This document shows, one piece after another, positions 26,072 through 35,428 of a stretch of DNA of 64,000 bases. Where the stretch lies: contig NZ_CP146069.1 in NCBI RefSeq assembly GCF_037023735.1, forward strand, positions 909,501-973,500, in the 5' to 3' direction. The stretch's first letter is position 1. The number at the start of each line of letters is the position of its first letter. A program made the translations under genes and the position numbers. Source of the stretch: Roseovarius sp. S88. Lineage in GTDB: Bacteria; Pseudomonadota; Alphaproteobacteria; Rhodobacterales; Rhodobacteraceae. The notes below the pieces were generated by a model. The model worked only from the letters and a program-made list of their open reading frames with translations. It searched no databases and was not told the origin of the DNA.

Positions 26072-26511
26072 ACCCGACTTATCAACGATGACGGGCTTGG
26101 ATTCCAGGGCGACGCGTCTTAGAATTCTTGGCGCCCGGACACGCCTCGTGGAGATTTGTCTGACACTCGTGCCAAGCCGGGACCTGGGGATGGACCGACC
26201 TGACGTAAGACGCATAACCCACATATAAGGCGTATCCGGACGCAGACCGGGGTCTGTGGCAGGATCGGGTTTGCGCGTGATGCGCAGGTGACCCCGGGAT
26301 AACGGAACTCGCTACACAACCAAGACTAGCATTGCCGGGCAGGGCTGTCTGATCGACCTTCGTGAGTGGGCGGGATTCCGGGCATGGGCGCGCAGGAATT
26401 TGCCAAGGCGGGCTGCGCGCTCGTGCTGGACAATCTCTGCCTCGCTGGGGCAAAAGGCGAAAGGCCTGTGTTTCAAGGCCGAGCGAAGATGATCTGAGGA
26501 CCAAGAGCGAG
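26072..26511. other. 440-bp spacer between hrpB and meaB
   Basis: Divergent gap. No gene that I can support; frames present on either strand do not resemble proteins. A palindromic TTGCGCGTGATGCGCA-like stretch lies near 26270-26286. Both promoters should be here. Confidence 0.35.
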
Positions 26512-27492
26512 ATGACTGATACGCAAAAGCTTGCCGAGCAGCTTCTCGCCGGGGAGCGCCGCGCGCTGGCGCGGGCGATTACTCTGGTGGAAAGCGCGCG
26601 GGAGGATCACCGGGCGACGGCGCGGGAGCTGCTGGAGCGACTCGGGCACTCGGGACGGCAGGCGGTACGGATCGGGCTTTCGGGCACGCCTGGCGTCGGA
26701 AAATCCACCTTCATCGAAGCTTTTGGCATGATGCTGACCGAGCAGGGGCTTCGGGTGGCGGTACTGGCCGTCGATCCCAGTTCGGCCCGAACGGGCGGCT
26801 CGATCCTGGGGGACAAGACCCGGATGGAACGGCTCAGCAGGGATCCTAACGCCTTTATCCGTCCCAGCCCCAGCCAGACGCATCTGGGCGGTGTGGCGCG
26901 GCGCACACGCGAGGCGGTGGCGCTCTGTGAAGCATCCGGTTTCGATGTTGTTTTGATCGAGACTGTGGGGGTCGGGCAGTCCGAAACCGTCGTGGCCGAG
27001 ATGTGCGATTTGTTCCTGCTTTTGCTGGCCCCCGCGGGTGGCGATGAGCTTCAGGGGGTGAAACGTGGCATCATGGAGATGGCCGATCTGATCCTTGTAA
27101 ACAAGGCCGATGGCGATCTGAAGCCAGCAGCGACACGCACCTGCTCTGACTATGCTGGCGCGCTGCGTTTGATGCGCAAACGCCCGCAGGATCCGGAAGG
27201 ATTTCCCAAGGCATTGATGGTTTCAGCGCTGCATGAAGACGGGTTGAACACCGCCTGGGAAGAGATGTCGGCGCTGATTGAATGGCGGCGCGAAAACGGC
27301 CACTTTGATGGCCGCCGCCAGGCGCAGGCGCAGTACTGGTTCGAGCAAGAAGTGCGTCAAGGATTGCTGGCACGTCTGGACACAGCAGCGGCGCGCGAGG
27401 CGATGGCGCTGGCGGCAAAGGACGTCGCGTCAGGAGAGAAAACTCCGACAGCGGCGGCGGGAGAGGTGCTGGCGGCGCTTAAAGACAACTGA
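26512..27492 (+). CDS. meaB: methylmalonyl-CoA mutase-associated GTPase MeaB
   Basis: G3E-type P-loop GTPase that protects and loads adenosylcobalamin onto methylmalonyl-CoA mutase. From ATG 26512 it is 326 aa, family length. Walker [10 protein letters not shown] at about residues 58-66, [19 protein letters not shown] (switch region), ETVGVGQSE and NKAD (base recognition) are clear. A longer in-frame extension upstream is not family-like. No mutase is adjacent. Confidence 0.93.
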
Positions 27493-27951
27493 AAGGTCTC
27501 GTTTGCGACCGACTCGCCGCAAGAGGACATCGCATGTGAATTTCAACAAGGATTTGTTGTTGCGTCGATGTGTTTGACGTCAGACAGATGAAAACCAATT
27601 TTCAACCGGTCCTGGCGACGAACATGCGTCTAGGAATTGATGGCGCGCTCCTCTTTGCAGAACAAGAGCATTTTGGGGCTGAGATACTTGGTTTAATTCT
27701 TATGACGTCGGGCTCTGGGAGGGCGGAGTCTAGGGCTCTTGTGGCGAATTCGAAGATGACCGTTATGAGATTTTTTGATCTTTGTCGCATGCTGAAACTT
27801 TCGTTGAGCGGTTTACCTGCAAGGCTTCGCGTGTCTCCGTGATCCTTTGACAACACATCCGAAACAGATCGTTTCCCCCAAAATAGGGGGTTTTCCCGGA
27901 GAGCGGCTTATGACATGTGTTCACGTGTGAACATATTTTGAGTCGCCAGTT
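27493..27951. other. 459-bp spacer before the wHTH-Sat-CysC gene
   Basis: AT-richer than neighbours and without a supportable gene; a 90-codon frame at 27570-27842 has no family resemblance. It carries the palindrome listed at 27918-27933 and a CCCC-AAAATA-GGGG hairpin near 27877-27892. Confidence 0.4.
27918..27933. promoter_or_regulatory. palindrome TGTTCACGTGTGAACA, candidate operator
   Basis: TGTTCAC and GTGAACA form a perfect 7-bp inverted repeat around GT, ending 18 bp before the first ATG of the wHTH-Sat-CysC frame. Size and position suit a dimeric winged-helix repressor, possibly the N-terminal domain of the downstream protein itself. Confidence 0.5.
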
Positions 27952-30030
27952 ATGATGATGTCGCCCGAAACAAAGCCAAGCCTGGAGGAGGAAGATCAAC
28001 TCTTTCGCCTGTTGCGCCAGCTTGACCTTGCACCCGAGGCGTCTCAAAGGGCAACAGCGTCCGATCTTGGTATCTCGCTGGGTCGTCTGAATGCGTTGCT
28101 GCGGCGCGCAGTCCAAGCCGGTCTCATAAAGATCAGCGAACGTGACGGCCCGGACAGACGCCAAAGGTTCGCTTATGCGATCACGACCCGTGGAGCGGCT
28201 GAAAAGAACCGGCTCACAGATCAGTTTCTGACTCGCAAACTCGCCGAATACGACGCTCTTCATGCCGAACTGACCGGCACGTCGAGTGGCCTTGTACCCC
28301 TCAAACACAGGACAAAGATTGTGCAAAGTAACCTCGCCCCCATCCCGGAACTCTATGTCTCTTACGACAGCGCGCAGAAGCTCAAGGTCGAAGCCGCCGA
28401 CCTGACCAGCTGGGACCTGACCCCGCGTCAGATCTGTGATCTGGAGCTTTTGATGAACGGCGGATTCAACCCGCTCAAAGGGTTTCTTACTGAGGCTGAC
28501 TATGATGGCGTAGTCGAGAACATGCGCCTTACTGATGGAAGCCTATGGCCCATGCCTGTCACCCTCGATGTCAGCGAAGACTTCGCAGACAAGATTGAGT
28601 TGGGTCAGGATATCGCCCTGCGTGACCAGGAAGGTGTGATCCTTGGCACAATGACGGTTACCGACCGCTGGGCACCAGACAAAGCGCGTGAAGCCGAGAA
28701 GGTTTTTGGCGCGGATGATGATGCGCATCCGGCAGTAAACTACCTGCACAACACGGCTGGTTCAGTCTACCTCGGCGGTCCTGTCACCGGCATCCAACAG
28801 CCCGTGCACTACGATTTTCGCGCCCGTCGCGACACACCCAATGAACTGCGCGCCTATTTCCGCAAATTGGGCTGGCGCAAGGTTGTCGCCTTTCAGACCC
28901 GTAACCCACTGCACCGCGCGCACCAGGAACTGACCTTCCGCGCCGCCAAAGAAGCGCAGGCTAACCTGCTTATCCACCCTGTCGTCGGCATGACCAAGCC
29001 GGGTGACGTGGATCACTTCACGCGCGTGCGCTGCTACGAGGCAGTTCTGGACAAGTACCCTGCCTCCACCACCACGATGAGCCTTCTGAACCTCGCCATG
29101 CGCATGGCCGGCCCGCGCGAGGCGGTCTGGCACGGGCTGATCCGCAAAAACCACGGCTGCACCCATTTCATCGTCGGTCGTGACCATGCCGGACCGGGCA
29201 AGAACTCAGCCGGCGAGGATTTCTATGGCCCCTATGATGCGCAGGATCTGTTCCGTGAGCATCAGGCTGAGATCGGCATCGAAATGGTTGATTTCAAACA
29301 CATGGTCTATGTGCAGGAGCGCGCCCAGTACGAGCCGATGGACGAGATTGCCGACAAGGACAACGTCACAATCCTGAACATTTCAGGCACTGAATTGCGC
29401 CGACGTCTGGCCGAAGGGCTTGAGATCCCGGAATGGTTTTCCTTCCCCGAAGTGGTCACAGAATTGCGAAAAACACGGCCGCCACGCAGTCAGCAGGGGT
29501 TTACCGTCTTTTTCACTGGCTTCTCCGGGTCGGGCAAATCAACCATCGCAAACGCGCTTATGGTCAAGCTGATGGAGATGGGCGGACGTCCGGTGACATT
29601 GCTGGACGGCGACATCGTGCGAAAAAACCTCAGCTCTGAACTGGGCTTTTCCAAGGAACACCGCGATCTCAACATCCGCCGCATCGGGTATGTGGCCTCT
29701 GAGATTACCAAGAATGGCGGGATTGCCATCTGTGCGCCGATTGCACCCTATGCCACAACTCGCCGGGCTGTGCGTGAAGATATTGAAGCCTTTGGTGCGT
29801 TTGTAGAAGTGCACGTGGCGACCAGCATCGAAGAGTGTGAACGCCGCGACCGAAAGGGGCTCTACAAGCTTGCGCGCGAAGGGAAAATCAAGGAATTCAC
29901 AGGGATATCTGACCCTTACGATGTTCCTCAAAACCCCGAGTTGAGTGTTGAGACTGAAAATGTCGAAGTCGACAACTGCGCCCATCAGGTGATCCTGAAG
30001 CTGGAACAGATGGGCCTGATTGCGGGCTGA
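27952..30030 (+). CDS. winged-helix domain fused to bifunctional ATP sulfurylase/APS kinase
   Basis: One open frame of 692 codons. Residues 1-105 resemble MarR-type, EPS-associated regulators: LFRLLRQLDLAPEASQRATA, then the recognition-helix region LGRLNALLRRAVQAG and a wing DGPDRRQRFAY. Residues about 124-510 are ATP sulfurylase with QTRNPLHRAH (315-324) and GRDHAGPG; residues about 517-692 are APS kinase with Walker A GFSGSGKST (523-531). Together they make PAPS from sulfate. No stop separates the parts. A GTG at 28321 (residue 124), with AGGAC before it, would give a normal 569-aa Sat-CysC, so the HTH could also be a separate product read through, or the whole may be one fusion. Glycosyltransferase genes follow. 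Confidence 0.85.
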   Translation: MMMSPETKPSLEEEDQLFRLLRQLDLAPEASQRATASDLGISLGRLNALLRRAVQAGLIKISERDGPDRRQRFAYAITTRGAAEKNRLTDQFLTRKLAEYDALHAELTGTSSGLVPLKHRTKIVQSNLAPIPELYVSYDSAQKLKVEAADLTSWDLTPRQICDLELLMNGGFNPLKGFLTEADYDGVVENMRLTDGSLWPMPVTLDVSEDFADKIELGQDIALRDQEGVILGTMTVTDRWAPDKAREAEKVFGADDDAHPAVNYLHNTAGSVYLGGPVTGIQQPVHYDFRARRDTPNELRAYFRKLGWRKVVAFQTRNPLHRAHQELTFRAAKEAQANLLIHPVVGMTKPGDVDHFTRVRCYEAVLDKYPASTTTMSLLNLAMRMAGPREAVWHGLIRKNHGCTHFIVGRDHAGPGKNSAGEDFYGPYDAQDLFREHQAEIGIEMVDFKHMVYVQERAQYEPMDEIADKDNVTILNISGTELRRRLAEGLEIPEWFSFPEVVTELRKTRPPRSQQGFTVFFTGFSGSGKSTIANALMVKLMEMGGRPVTLLDGDIVRKNLSSELGFSKEHRDLNIRRIGYVASEITKNGGIAICAPIAPYATTRRAVREDIEAFGAFVEVHVATSIEECERRDRKGLYKLAREGKIKEFTGISDPYDVPQNPELSVETENVEVDNCAHQVILKLEQMGLIAG

Positions 30031-30031
30031 T

Positions 30032-30733
30032 ATGCGCTACGCGGTATCGCTCACATCGATCCCGCCCCGCTTTGACCGGCTTGGTCCGGTGCTGACATCT
30101 CTTCTGGCGCAGACCCCTGCGCCAGATTTCGTTTTTCTCGCGCTGCCTCGCCAGTTTCGGAGATTTGCGTGCGTTGTACAGCCACCTGAGCTGCCGGTTG
30201 GTGTCGATTTTCTTTGGGCAGACATTGATCACGGGCCAGCGACCAAGGCGTTGGTCGCCGCGCGTGTTCTTGCAGGTCAGGATATTCGGCTGATCTATTG
30301 CGACGATGATTGGCTCTATGGGCAGGGATGGGCCGCAGCGTTGCTCGGCGATGATCCAGACATCGCGGTCACAGGACAAACGTGGGATATAGCGAGGATC
30401 GGAAGGCAAGGGAATGGCAGTGACATAGCACAGGGGTTCAGCGGCGTATCCGTGAGACCAGAATGGCTGTGCGATACGGATGTCTCACCGCCTGATATCG
30501 CGTGGAGTGTCGATGACATCTGGCTCTCAGGGCACTTGGCGCGACAAGGGATACAGGTGGCCCAATCTCCTACCGCGCGCGCCACTATGAGAGTCGCCTT
30601 TCGCGATGCCCACGCGTTGCAAGACCATGCGTTTCAATACATGTCGAGAGATGCCGCCAACCGCGCAACAGCGGCTTTTTTGCATGACCATTACGATATT
30701 TGGCCTCAGCTTGATGCATCCAACACGGCTTGA
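30032..30733 (+). CDS. glycosyltransferase family 2-like protein
   Basis: A 233-aa protein beginning MRYAVSLTSIPPRF, with a DDDWLYG acidic motif near residues 92-98 resembling the DxD metal site of GT-A transferases, and SVDDIWLSGHLARQG near 158-172. Probably a sugar transferase, but assignment is moderate and donor unknown. It begins 1 bp after the Sat-CysC stop (ATG 30032), so is likely co-transcribed. Its end overlaps the convergent GT10-like gene by 28 bp. Confidence 0.65.
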   Translation: MRYAVSLTSIPPRFDRLGPVLTSLLAQTPAPDFVFLALPRQFRRFACVVQPPELPVGVDFLWADIDHGPATKALVAARVLAGQDIRLIYCDDDWLYGQGWAAALLGDDPDIAVTGQTWDIARIGRQGNGSDIAQGFSGVSVRPEWLCDTDVSPPDIAWSVDDIWLSGHLARQGIQVAQSPTARATMRVAFRDAHALQDHAFQYMSRDAANRATAAFLHDHYDIWPQLDASNTA

Positions 30734-31581
30734 GCGGCGCGTTGATAAATATCTGCGTAAGACGCGGCGGCCGCCCCTGCGTTCAAAAGACCAGGCAAAC
30801 GCGTGGAATACGCCTGCTCTGACATGTCCAGAATTGCAGAGCGCAGCGCCTCTTTTGTCTCACAAATCACCATGCCGGACACATCCATGAAATCAGCCAA
30901 ATTTGGGCAACCCCAATAGATCGGCACGGTTTGGCACAGCACCGCATCGATCAGTTTTTCTGTAAAGTAGTTCCGCTCACGAATGTTTTCGATCACGATC
31001 GAATAGCGAAACGGCGAAAGCCCATCGGACTTCTTGTCAAAGGACTCATAGCCTCGGCCCATGACGTCCACGTTCAGACCTTCGTTGCGCACCCAATCGA
31101 CGGTGTCGTGGCGCAAAACATGACCTTCCAGGTCTCGCTTTCCCGAGGCGATCAGAGAACACAACCTGGTTTTTGTGTGTGGAATCTCCTGCCAGTCCTT
31201 GGCCCAGTTTCCACCCAAGGGAAATAGAACGCCATTGGGAATGGCGTCGAGCAATGGTTCGTTGCAGGACAGCACCTTGTGAAACCTGCGATGGGTCCAG
31301 CGCAACAGGCGCATGTGACGTCCATGGATCGCCTCCGGTTCAAGCACCATGACAGATACGCGCGCGGGCGTGCCAAACCAGGGGCGGTATTGCACCAGAT
31401 CCGAAGTGAACACCAACAAATGGTCCGAAGGCATCAGATCATGCAGGGTCTGTTTTGCCCTGCGAAGCCGGTCCGGACGACCCAAGGGCCAAACCAGATC
31501 ATCCAAAGCCACGCGCCCGGGAAACAAGCCTGGTTTAAGGTGATAGGGGATGGCCGCAATGGCAGGCGTATCTGTGGCCAT
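30706..31581 (-). CDS. fucosyltransferase-like (GT10 family) protein
   Basis: A 291-aa protein whose C-terminal half has the GT10 signature: YSIVIENIRERNYFTEKL, then AVLCQTVPIYWGCPN near residues 195-235. GT10 enzymes transfer fucose or related sugars from GDP-sugars to glycans. Start 31581 (MATDTP) is preferred over an upstream in-frame ATG. It converges on the GT2-like gene. With a PAPS-forming enzyme nearby, a surface glycan is a plausible target (inference). Confidence 0.82.
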   Translation of the reverse strand: MATDTPAIAAIPYHLKPGLFPGRVALDDLVWPLGRPDRLRRAKQTLHDLMPSDHLLVFTSDLVQYRPWFGTPARVSVMVLEPEAIHGRHMRLLRWTHRRFHKVLSCNEPLLDAIPNGVLFPLGGNWAKDWQEIPHTKTRLCSLIASGKRDLEGHVLRHDTVDWVRNEGLNVDVMGRGYESFDKKSDGLSPFRYSIVIENIRERNYFTEKLIDAVLCQTVPIYWGCPNLADFMDVSGMVICETKEALRSAILDMSEQAYSTRLPGLLNAGAAAASYADIYQRAAQAVLDASS

Positions 31582-31757
31582 GGAACACTCTTGTCTGGTC
31601 GAGGTGGTGATACGGATTTGTGACGCAAAGCGCAATCAGCTGAGGTGCAGATCGTTTTGACGCGGCCTGGGCAATGCATTATTTCGACAAGTGGAAAGAT
31701 AAGGGTCAGAGTGACCCAACCACAAACCAACCGCCGCCTCAGACCCGGAGCCCTTGC

Positions 31758-32249
31758 ATGAACAACCCGCGAGACGCCTTTATTACCGCTATGCGCCAGG
31801 TTGCGTCCACCGTTACCGTGGTCACGACGGATGGCCCTGCGGGCAAGGCGGGTGCCACCGTCAGTGCGTTCACGTCGCTTTCGGCTGACCCGCCTTCTGT
31901 TTTGGTGTGTTTGAAAGCCGACAGCAATATCGCTCAGACCGTGGCTGCAAATGGTACGTTCTGTGTGAACATACTTGCCGAGGATGCGGTGGAAGTGGCC
32001 AAACGTTTTGCCGGAATGTTTGATGCTGATCAACCCAATCGGTTTGAAGGGCTCGATGTGGCCGATACCGAGTTTGGCCCCCTCTTGCCCCGTGCCACGG
32101 CGTTCTCCTGCAGTCTGACGCACCGCCATGTGCATGGCAGCCACGCCATCTGCATTGGCGATGTGACTGGGATTTCGAATGCGGGCGAGCGTCCGTTGAC
32201 TTATATGAGCGGCTCGTTTCACATCGTGCGGCCATCTGAAACGAGTTGA
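31758..32249 (+). CDS. flavin reductase-like domain protein
   Basis: A 163-aa FMN-binding split-barrel protein: RDAFITAMRQVASTVTVVTT at the start, GATVSAFTSLSADPPSVLVCL near 35-55, and FCVNILAEDAVEVAKRFAG near 71-89. Such proteins reduce FMN/FAD with NAD(P)H, often for a partner monooxygenase, which is not seen nearby. ATG 31758 is the family start; upstream in-frame sequence is low-complexity and not family-like. Confidence 0.88.
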   Translation: MNNPRDAFITAMRQVASTVTVVTTDGPAGKAGATVSAFTSLSADPPSVLVCLKADSNIAQTVAANGTFCVNILAEDAVEVAKRFAGMFDADQPNRFEGLDVADTEFGPLLPRATAFSCSLTHRHVHGSHAICIGDVTGISNAGERPLTYMSGSFHIVRPSETS

Positions 32250-32510
32250 CCGGGCGCAGGTCACCGCTGAGAAAGCGCAGATTTGCGAAGTTCGGGCGGA
32301 GGCGCAACGACGCCATCTTCGTCTGTAGAGCGTTACGTCCGCGGAGTCGCTAAATCTCCTTACGAAGCGCAAGCTTTTTCCAAGCGCCAGTCAGCTTAGC
32401 TGGTTGACGGTCACGAGGCGGTCTTTAGCCGGGTACACATGTTGGACGTCCGGCAAGCGTTCGGGGAGCGCAACCGTCATTCGCTTCCTCCATGGATCGC
32501 GGATTTTTTT

Positions 32511-33455
32511 CTAGCCGTCCTGTTCGGCGAGGAATTTCTCGGCATCCAGCGCCGCCATGCACCCCATGCCAGCAGAGGTCACCGCTTGGCGGTACACGTG
32601 GTCCGTAAGATCGCCTGCTGCAAAGAGCCCCGGAATGGATGTCCGAGTGCTGCCCGCTTCGACCTGAACGTAATCGCCGTGATGCATCTCAACCTTGCCT
32701 TTGACCAGTTCATTGGCAGGCGCATGGCCGATGGCGATAAAAACACCTTTGCAGGCGATCTCGGAGGTTTTTCCGGTCTTGTTGTTTTTCACCCGGACAC
32801 CGGTAACGCCCTTGGGATTATCATCGCCCAGCACTTCCTCAAGCTCATGGAACCAAAGTGATTCGATCTTGGGGTGCTTGAGCAAACGGTCCTGAAGGAT
32901 TTTCTCGGCGCGCAGCTCATCGCGGCGGTGGATCAGCGTGACCTTGGAGGCAAAATTGGTCAAGAAAAGCGCCTCTTCCACGGCTGTGTTGCCACCGCCG
33001 ATGACGACGATTTCCTCGCCACGATAAAAGAACCCATCGCAAGTTGCGCATGCTGAGACGCCAAAGCCCTTGAATGCCTCTTCTGAGGGCAAACCAAGCC
33101 ACTTGGCGCGCGCCCCGGTGGCCAGGATCACGGCATCGGCTGTATAGGTCGTGCCACTGTCGCCTTTGGCCACAAAAGGACGGCTTTCGACATCCAGTTC
33201 TGTAATGATATCGCCGATGATCTCACAGCCCATCGCCTTGGCATGAGCTTCCATACGCACCATCAGATCGGGGCCCTGTACTTCGGTATCACCGGGCCAG
33301 TTTTCGACCTCTGTTGTGGTAGTCAACTGACCGCCCGGTTCTATGCCTTGCACGAGGATCGGTGACAGCATCGCCCGCGACGCATAAACGCCTGCGGTAT
33401 AGCCAGCCGGACCAGAGCCGATGATTAGTGCACGTGTATGACGGGTCTCGCCCAT
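32511..33455 (-). CDS. trxB: thioredoxin-disulfide reductase
   Basis: FAD/NADPH enzyme that reduces thioredoxin. From ATG 33455 it is 314 aa, normal. Seen: FAD-binding [16 protein letters not shown], redox-active [13 protein letters not shown] near residues 135-147, NADPH-binding [12 protein letters not shown], and the C-terminal [23 protein letters not shown] precedes the start. Divergent from an Lrp/AsnC regulator, an arrangement common in Rhodobacteraceae. Confidence 0.96.
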   Translation of the reverse strand: MGETRHTRALIIGSGPAGYTAGVYASRAMLSPILVQGIEPGGQLTTTTEVENWPGDTEVQGPDLMVRMEAHAKAMGCEIIGDIITELDVESRPFVAKGDSGTTYTADAVILATGARAKWLGLPSEEAFKGFGVSACATCDGFFYRGEEIVVIGGGNTAVEEALFLTNFASKVTLIHRRDELRAEKILQDRLLKHPKIESLWFHELEEVLGDDNPKGVTGVRVKNNKTGKTSEIACKGVFIAIGHAPANELVKGKVEMHHGDYVQVEAGSTRTSIPGLFAAGDLTDHVYRQAVTSAGMGCMAALDAEKFLAEQDG

Positions 33456-33669
33456 GATGTCCCCCTTGCCTGTATATCCAGCGCGCCGCTGCGCCCGGTG
33501 AGTCTGGCCAGATATAACTGTGCGAAGCGGGCAGTGGTAGCCCTGCAAAGCGGCTATGCGCAGAGCTGCAGAAAATAATTTTCGTGAAATGATCTTTCGC
33601 GATGGCGAAACAATATTGCGCACACTTGCGGCGATGATATAACAATCCGAAATCAACGGGGATATTCCA

Positions 33670-34170
33670 ATGCCAGCAACACGTCTTGACGATATCGACC
33701 GCAAAATTCTGGCTGAGCTACAGGCCGATGGTCGTATGACGAATGTCGAATTGGCCCGTCGCGTGGGCATTTCCGCGCCGCCCTGCCTGCGAAGGGTGCG
33801 GACGCTGGAAGAGATGGGATATATTCGCGGCTACCATGCCGATGTCGATCCGCGTGAGTTAGGGTTCGAGGTGCAGGTCTTTGCGATGGTCGGGCTGCAA
33901 AGCCAGGCTGAGGCTGATTTGTCCGCCTTTGAAGAGCGCTGCAATGGCTGGCCACTGGTGCGCGAGTGTCACATGCTCAATGGCGAGGTAGATTTCATTT
34001 TGAAATGTGTCGCCCCCGATTTATCGACATTTCAAAGTTTTCTGACCGGAGAGTTGACCGCCGCTGACAACGTCGCTTCGGTCAAAACCTCGCTTGTGAT
34101 CCGCGGGTCCAAGGATGAACCGGGCGTGCCTTTTGATGTGCTTGAGGATCGTCTCAGCAAATCCGCCTGA
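33670..34170 (+). CDS. Lrp/AsnC family transcriptional regulator
   Basis: A 166-aa regulator with an N-terminal HTH ([20 protein letters not shown], then [18 protein letters not shown]) and a C-terminal ligand-binding RAM domain (about 67-150). Binds DNA as multimers and responds to amino acids in the family. The shared promoter with trxB suggests control of one or both genes. It is followed by a strong terminator. Confidence 0.92.
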   Translation: MPATRLDDIDRKILAELQADGRMTNVELARRVGISAPPCLRRVRTLEEMGYIRGYHADVDPRELGFEVQVFAMVGLQSQAEADLSAFEERCNGWPLVRECHMLNGEVDFILKCVAPDLSTFQSFLTGELTAADNVASVKTSLVIRGSKDEPGVPFDVLEDRLSKSA

Positions 34171-34179
34171 CATGTAATT

Positions 34180-34206
34180 CCCCGAGCTTTTATGCTCGGG
34201 GTTCTA
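34180..34206 (+). terminator. Rho-independent terminator after lrp-type gene
   Basis: CCCCGAGC (34180-34187) pairs with GCTCGGGG (34194-34201) around TTTTAT, followed by TTCT. It lies between the convergent regulator and Hint genes and may serve both. Confidence 0.8.
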
Positions 34207-34209
34207 TCG

Positions 34210-34986
34210 TCAGAACAGGTCGGTTGGCAGGCGCATGTACCGCGTGCTGCCGAATTCGGTGGGGCGCGTCAGATGCGGAAACATCGACATGAAGAGTGAC
34301 AACGCATTCTGACCCATATTACGATCAAATCCATTTCCCGGATGGAAGGTTTCCATTTCCAACCCGGCCGCCGTGATAACCGAATGGCGCGGCAGACATA
34401 GATGATAGACGGACACAGGGTGCTGTGGCGTGATCTCGATGACATTGAGACCATCTGCCAGATCGCGCGCTGGCGTGAGCATCTGATCGCCAGACATGCT
34501 GTCACGAAGACCTTCGGGGCGTGACATGATACGCGCGCCGGGACCAGCCATCAGATTTGCTTCGGGACGGCCCAGACCAAACGCCTCGGGCATGACGCGT
34601 GTCATACGGCAAGAACGCGGGTCAATGCCAGGGGCGTGCGGGATGAGTGTCATGGACCCGATCCACAGAATGGGAAGTGGTTCGTTGTCCTTGGTGGTCA
34701 CTTCCATGCCGGGCTCGAGGTCTTCGATTGCGACACGACCACGAGGCGTGTTGATCAGGGTGCCGCGCGTAAAGGCGGAAAATGCCGCTTCGAATTTGGG
34801 CAAGGCAGGGCCAATTTGCTCACGAAAATCTGACGTTCCATCGCTGCGCAAATAGCTGATCTGGAAGCGCCGCATGGGACGGTGGTTTCGATCTGGCTGA
34901 GGGACATAAGCCGGACCGAAACCACTGTTTTTATCTCTGATCTGGGTTACCGCCGGGACCGAGGCGGCAATGGAGGGGGTAGTCAT
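34210..34986 (-). CDS. Hint domain protein lacking the start cysteine
   Basis: A 258-aa protein. Residues about 72-220 match the Hint (hedgehog/intein) domain group of Rhodobacteraceae: FTRGTLINTPRGRVAIEDLEPGMEVTT, then ILWIGS, and the late ITPQHPVSVYHLCLPRHSVITAAG region. The residue that is normally the nucleophilic Cys (ACFTPGT) is Ala here (SAFTRGT), so autoprocessing seems lost. No membrane segment or signal peptide is evident. Start ATG 34986. It converges on the lrp-type gene. Confidence 0.78.
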   Translation of the reverse strand: MTTPSIAASVPAVTQIRDKNSGFGPAYVPQPDRNHRPMRRFQISYLRSDGTSDFREQIGPALPKFEAAFSAFTRGTLINTPRGRVAIEDLEPGMEVTTKDNEPLPILWIGSMTLIPHAPGIDPRSCRMTRVMPEAFGLGRPEANLMAGPGARIMSRPEGLRDSMSGDQMLTPARDLADGLNVIEITPQHPVSVYHLCLPRHSVITAAGLEMETFHPGNGFDRNMGQNALSLFMSMFPHLTRPTEFGSTRYMRLPTDLF

Positions 34987-35220
34987 GTTGCGTCACCATA
35001 CTGTTGGCATCACAACCGCGTCGGCCCCCACCGACAACGACAGTTAGATGGTTAAACATTCACTTCGTTACGTGCTCAACAATAAGCTCATATGCCGCCT
35101 TTTCACCAAATTTCAGCGCAAATTGTCCAACTGAGCGGGACAATCCATTTTGATTGCCGCGCATTGTCCGGCCATTTCGAACCAAGCCGCCACATTTCGA
35201 GCCAAAGCATTCCGAATCGA

Positions 35221-35248
35221 AAAGACCGCCCCCGAAGGAGCGGTCTTT
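35221..35248 (-). terminator. Rho-independent terminator for small minus-strand gene
   Basis: AAAGACCGC (35221-35229) pairs with GCGGTCTTT (35240-35248). Read on the minus strand the stem is followed by further T (TTTTCG). It lies 48 bp after the stop of the 43-codon gene. Confidence 0.75.
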
Positions 35249-35296
35249 GGTGGTTGCCTGTAAGATCTGCCCTGGCGCTGGGGAGAATTTGGAGGG

Positions 35297-35428
35297 TTAG
35301 GCCGATTTTTTTGTCGTTTCAGTCTGAGGCCGGTCCTGCGCGGCCTTGCGCGTTGTACGGTGAAATGGAAGTGCCACAGCGGGTTGGCGGCTTGTGTGCA
35401 AGATCGATGCCATCCAACGTTTTTTCAT
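35297..35428 (-). CDS. small basic protein (43 aa), hypothetical
   Basis: A short minus-strand frame from ATG 35428 to TAA 35297, beginning MKKRWMASILHTSRQP and ending KKSA. An AGGAC site sits a few bases upstream of the ATG, and a good terminator follows. Very basic, with no hydrophobic segment. It lies in a 740-bp gap between the Hint gene and pgeF. I believe similar small basic proteins occur in related bacteria but cannot confirm; function unknown. Confidence 0.5.
   Translation of the reverse strand: MKKRWMASILHTSRQPAVALPFHRTTRKAAQDRPQTETTKKSA

Noticed and set aside
26270..26286. Palindrome TTGCGCGTGATGCGCA in the hrpB-meaB gap considered as an operator
   Set aside because: Imperfect and not clearly placed relative to a promoter; GC-rich palindromes of this kind are frequent by chance.
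26383..26497. Short plus-strand frame (begins [10 protein letters not shown]) before meaB
   Set aside because: Only about 37 codons, without ribosome site or known similarity; likely chance.
27570..27842. 90-codon frame upstream of the wHTH-Sat-CysC gene
   Set aside because: No ribosome site, no recognisable domain and AT-rich non-coding composition.
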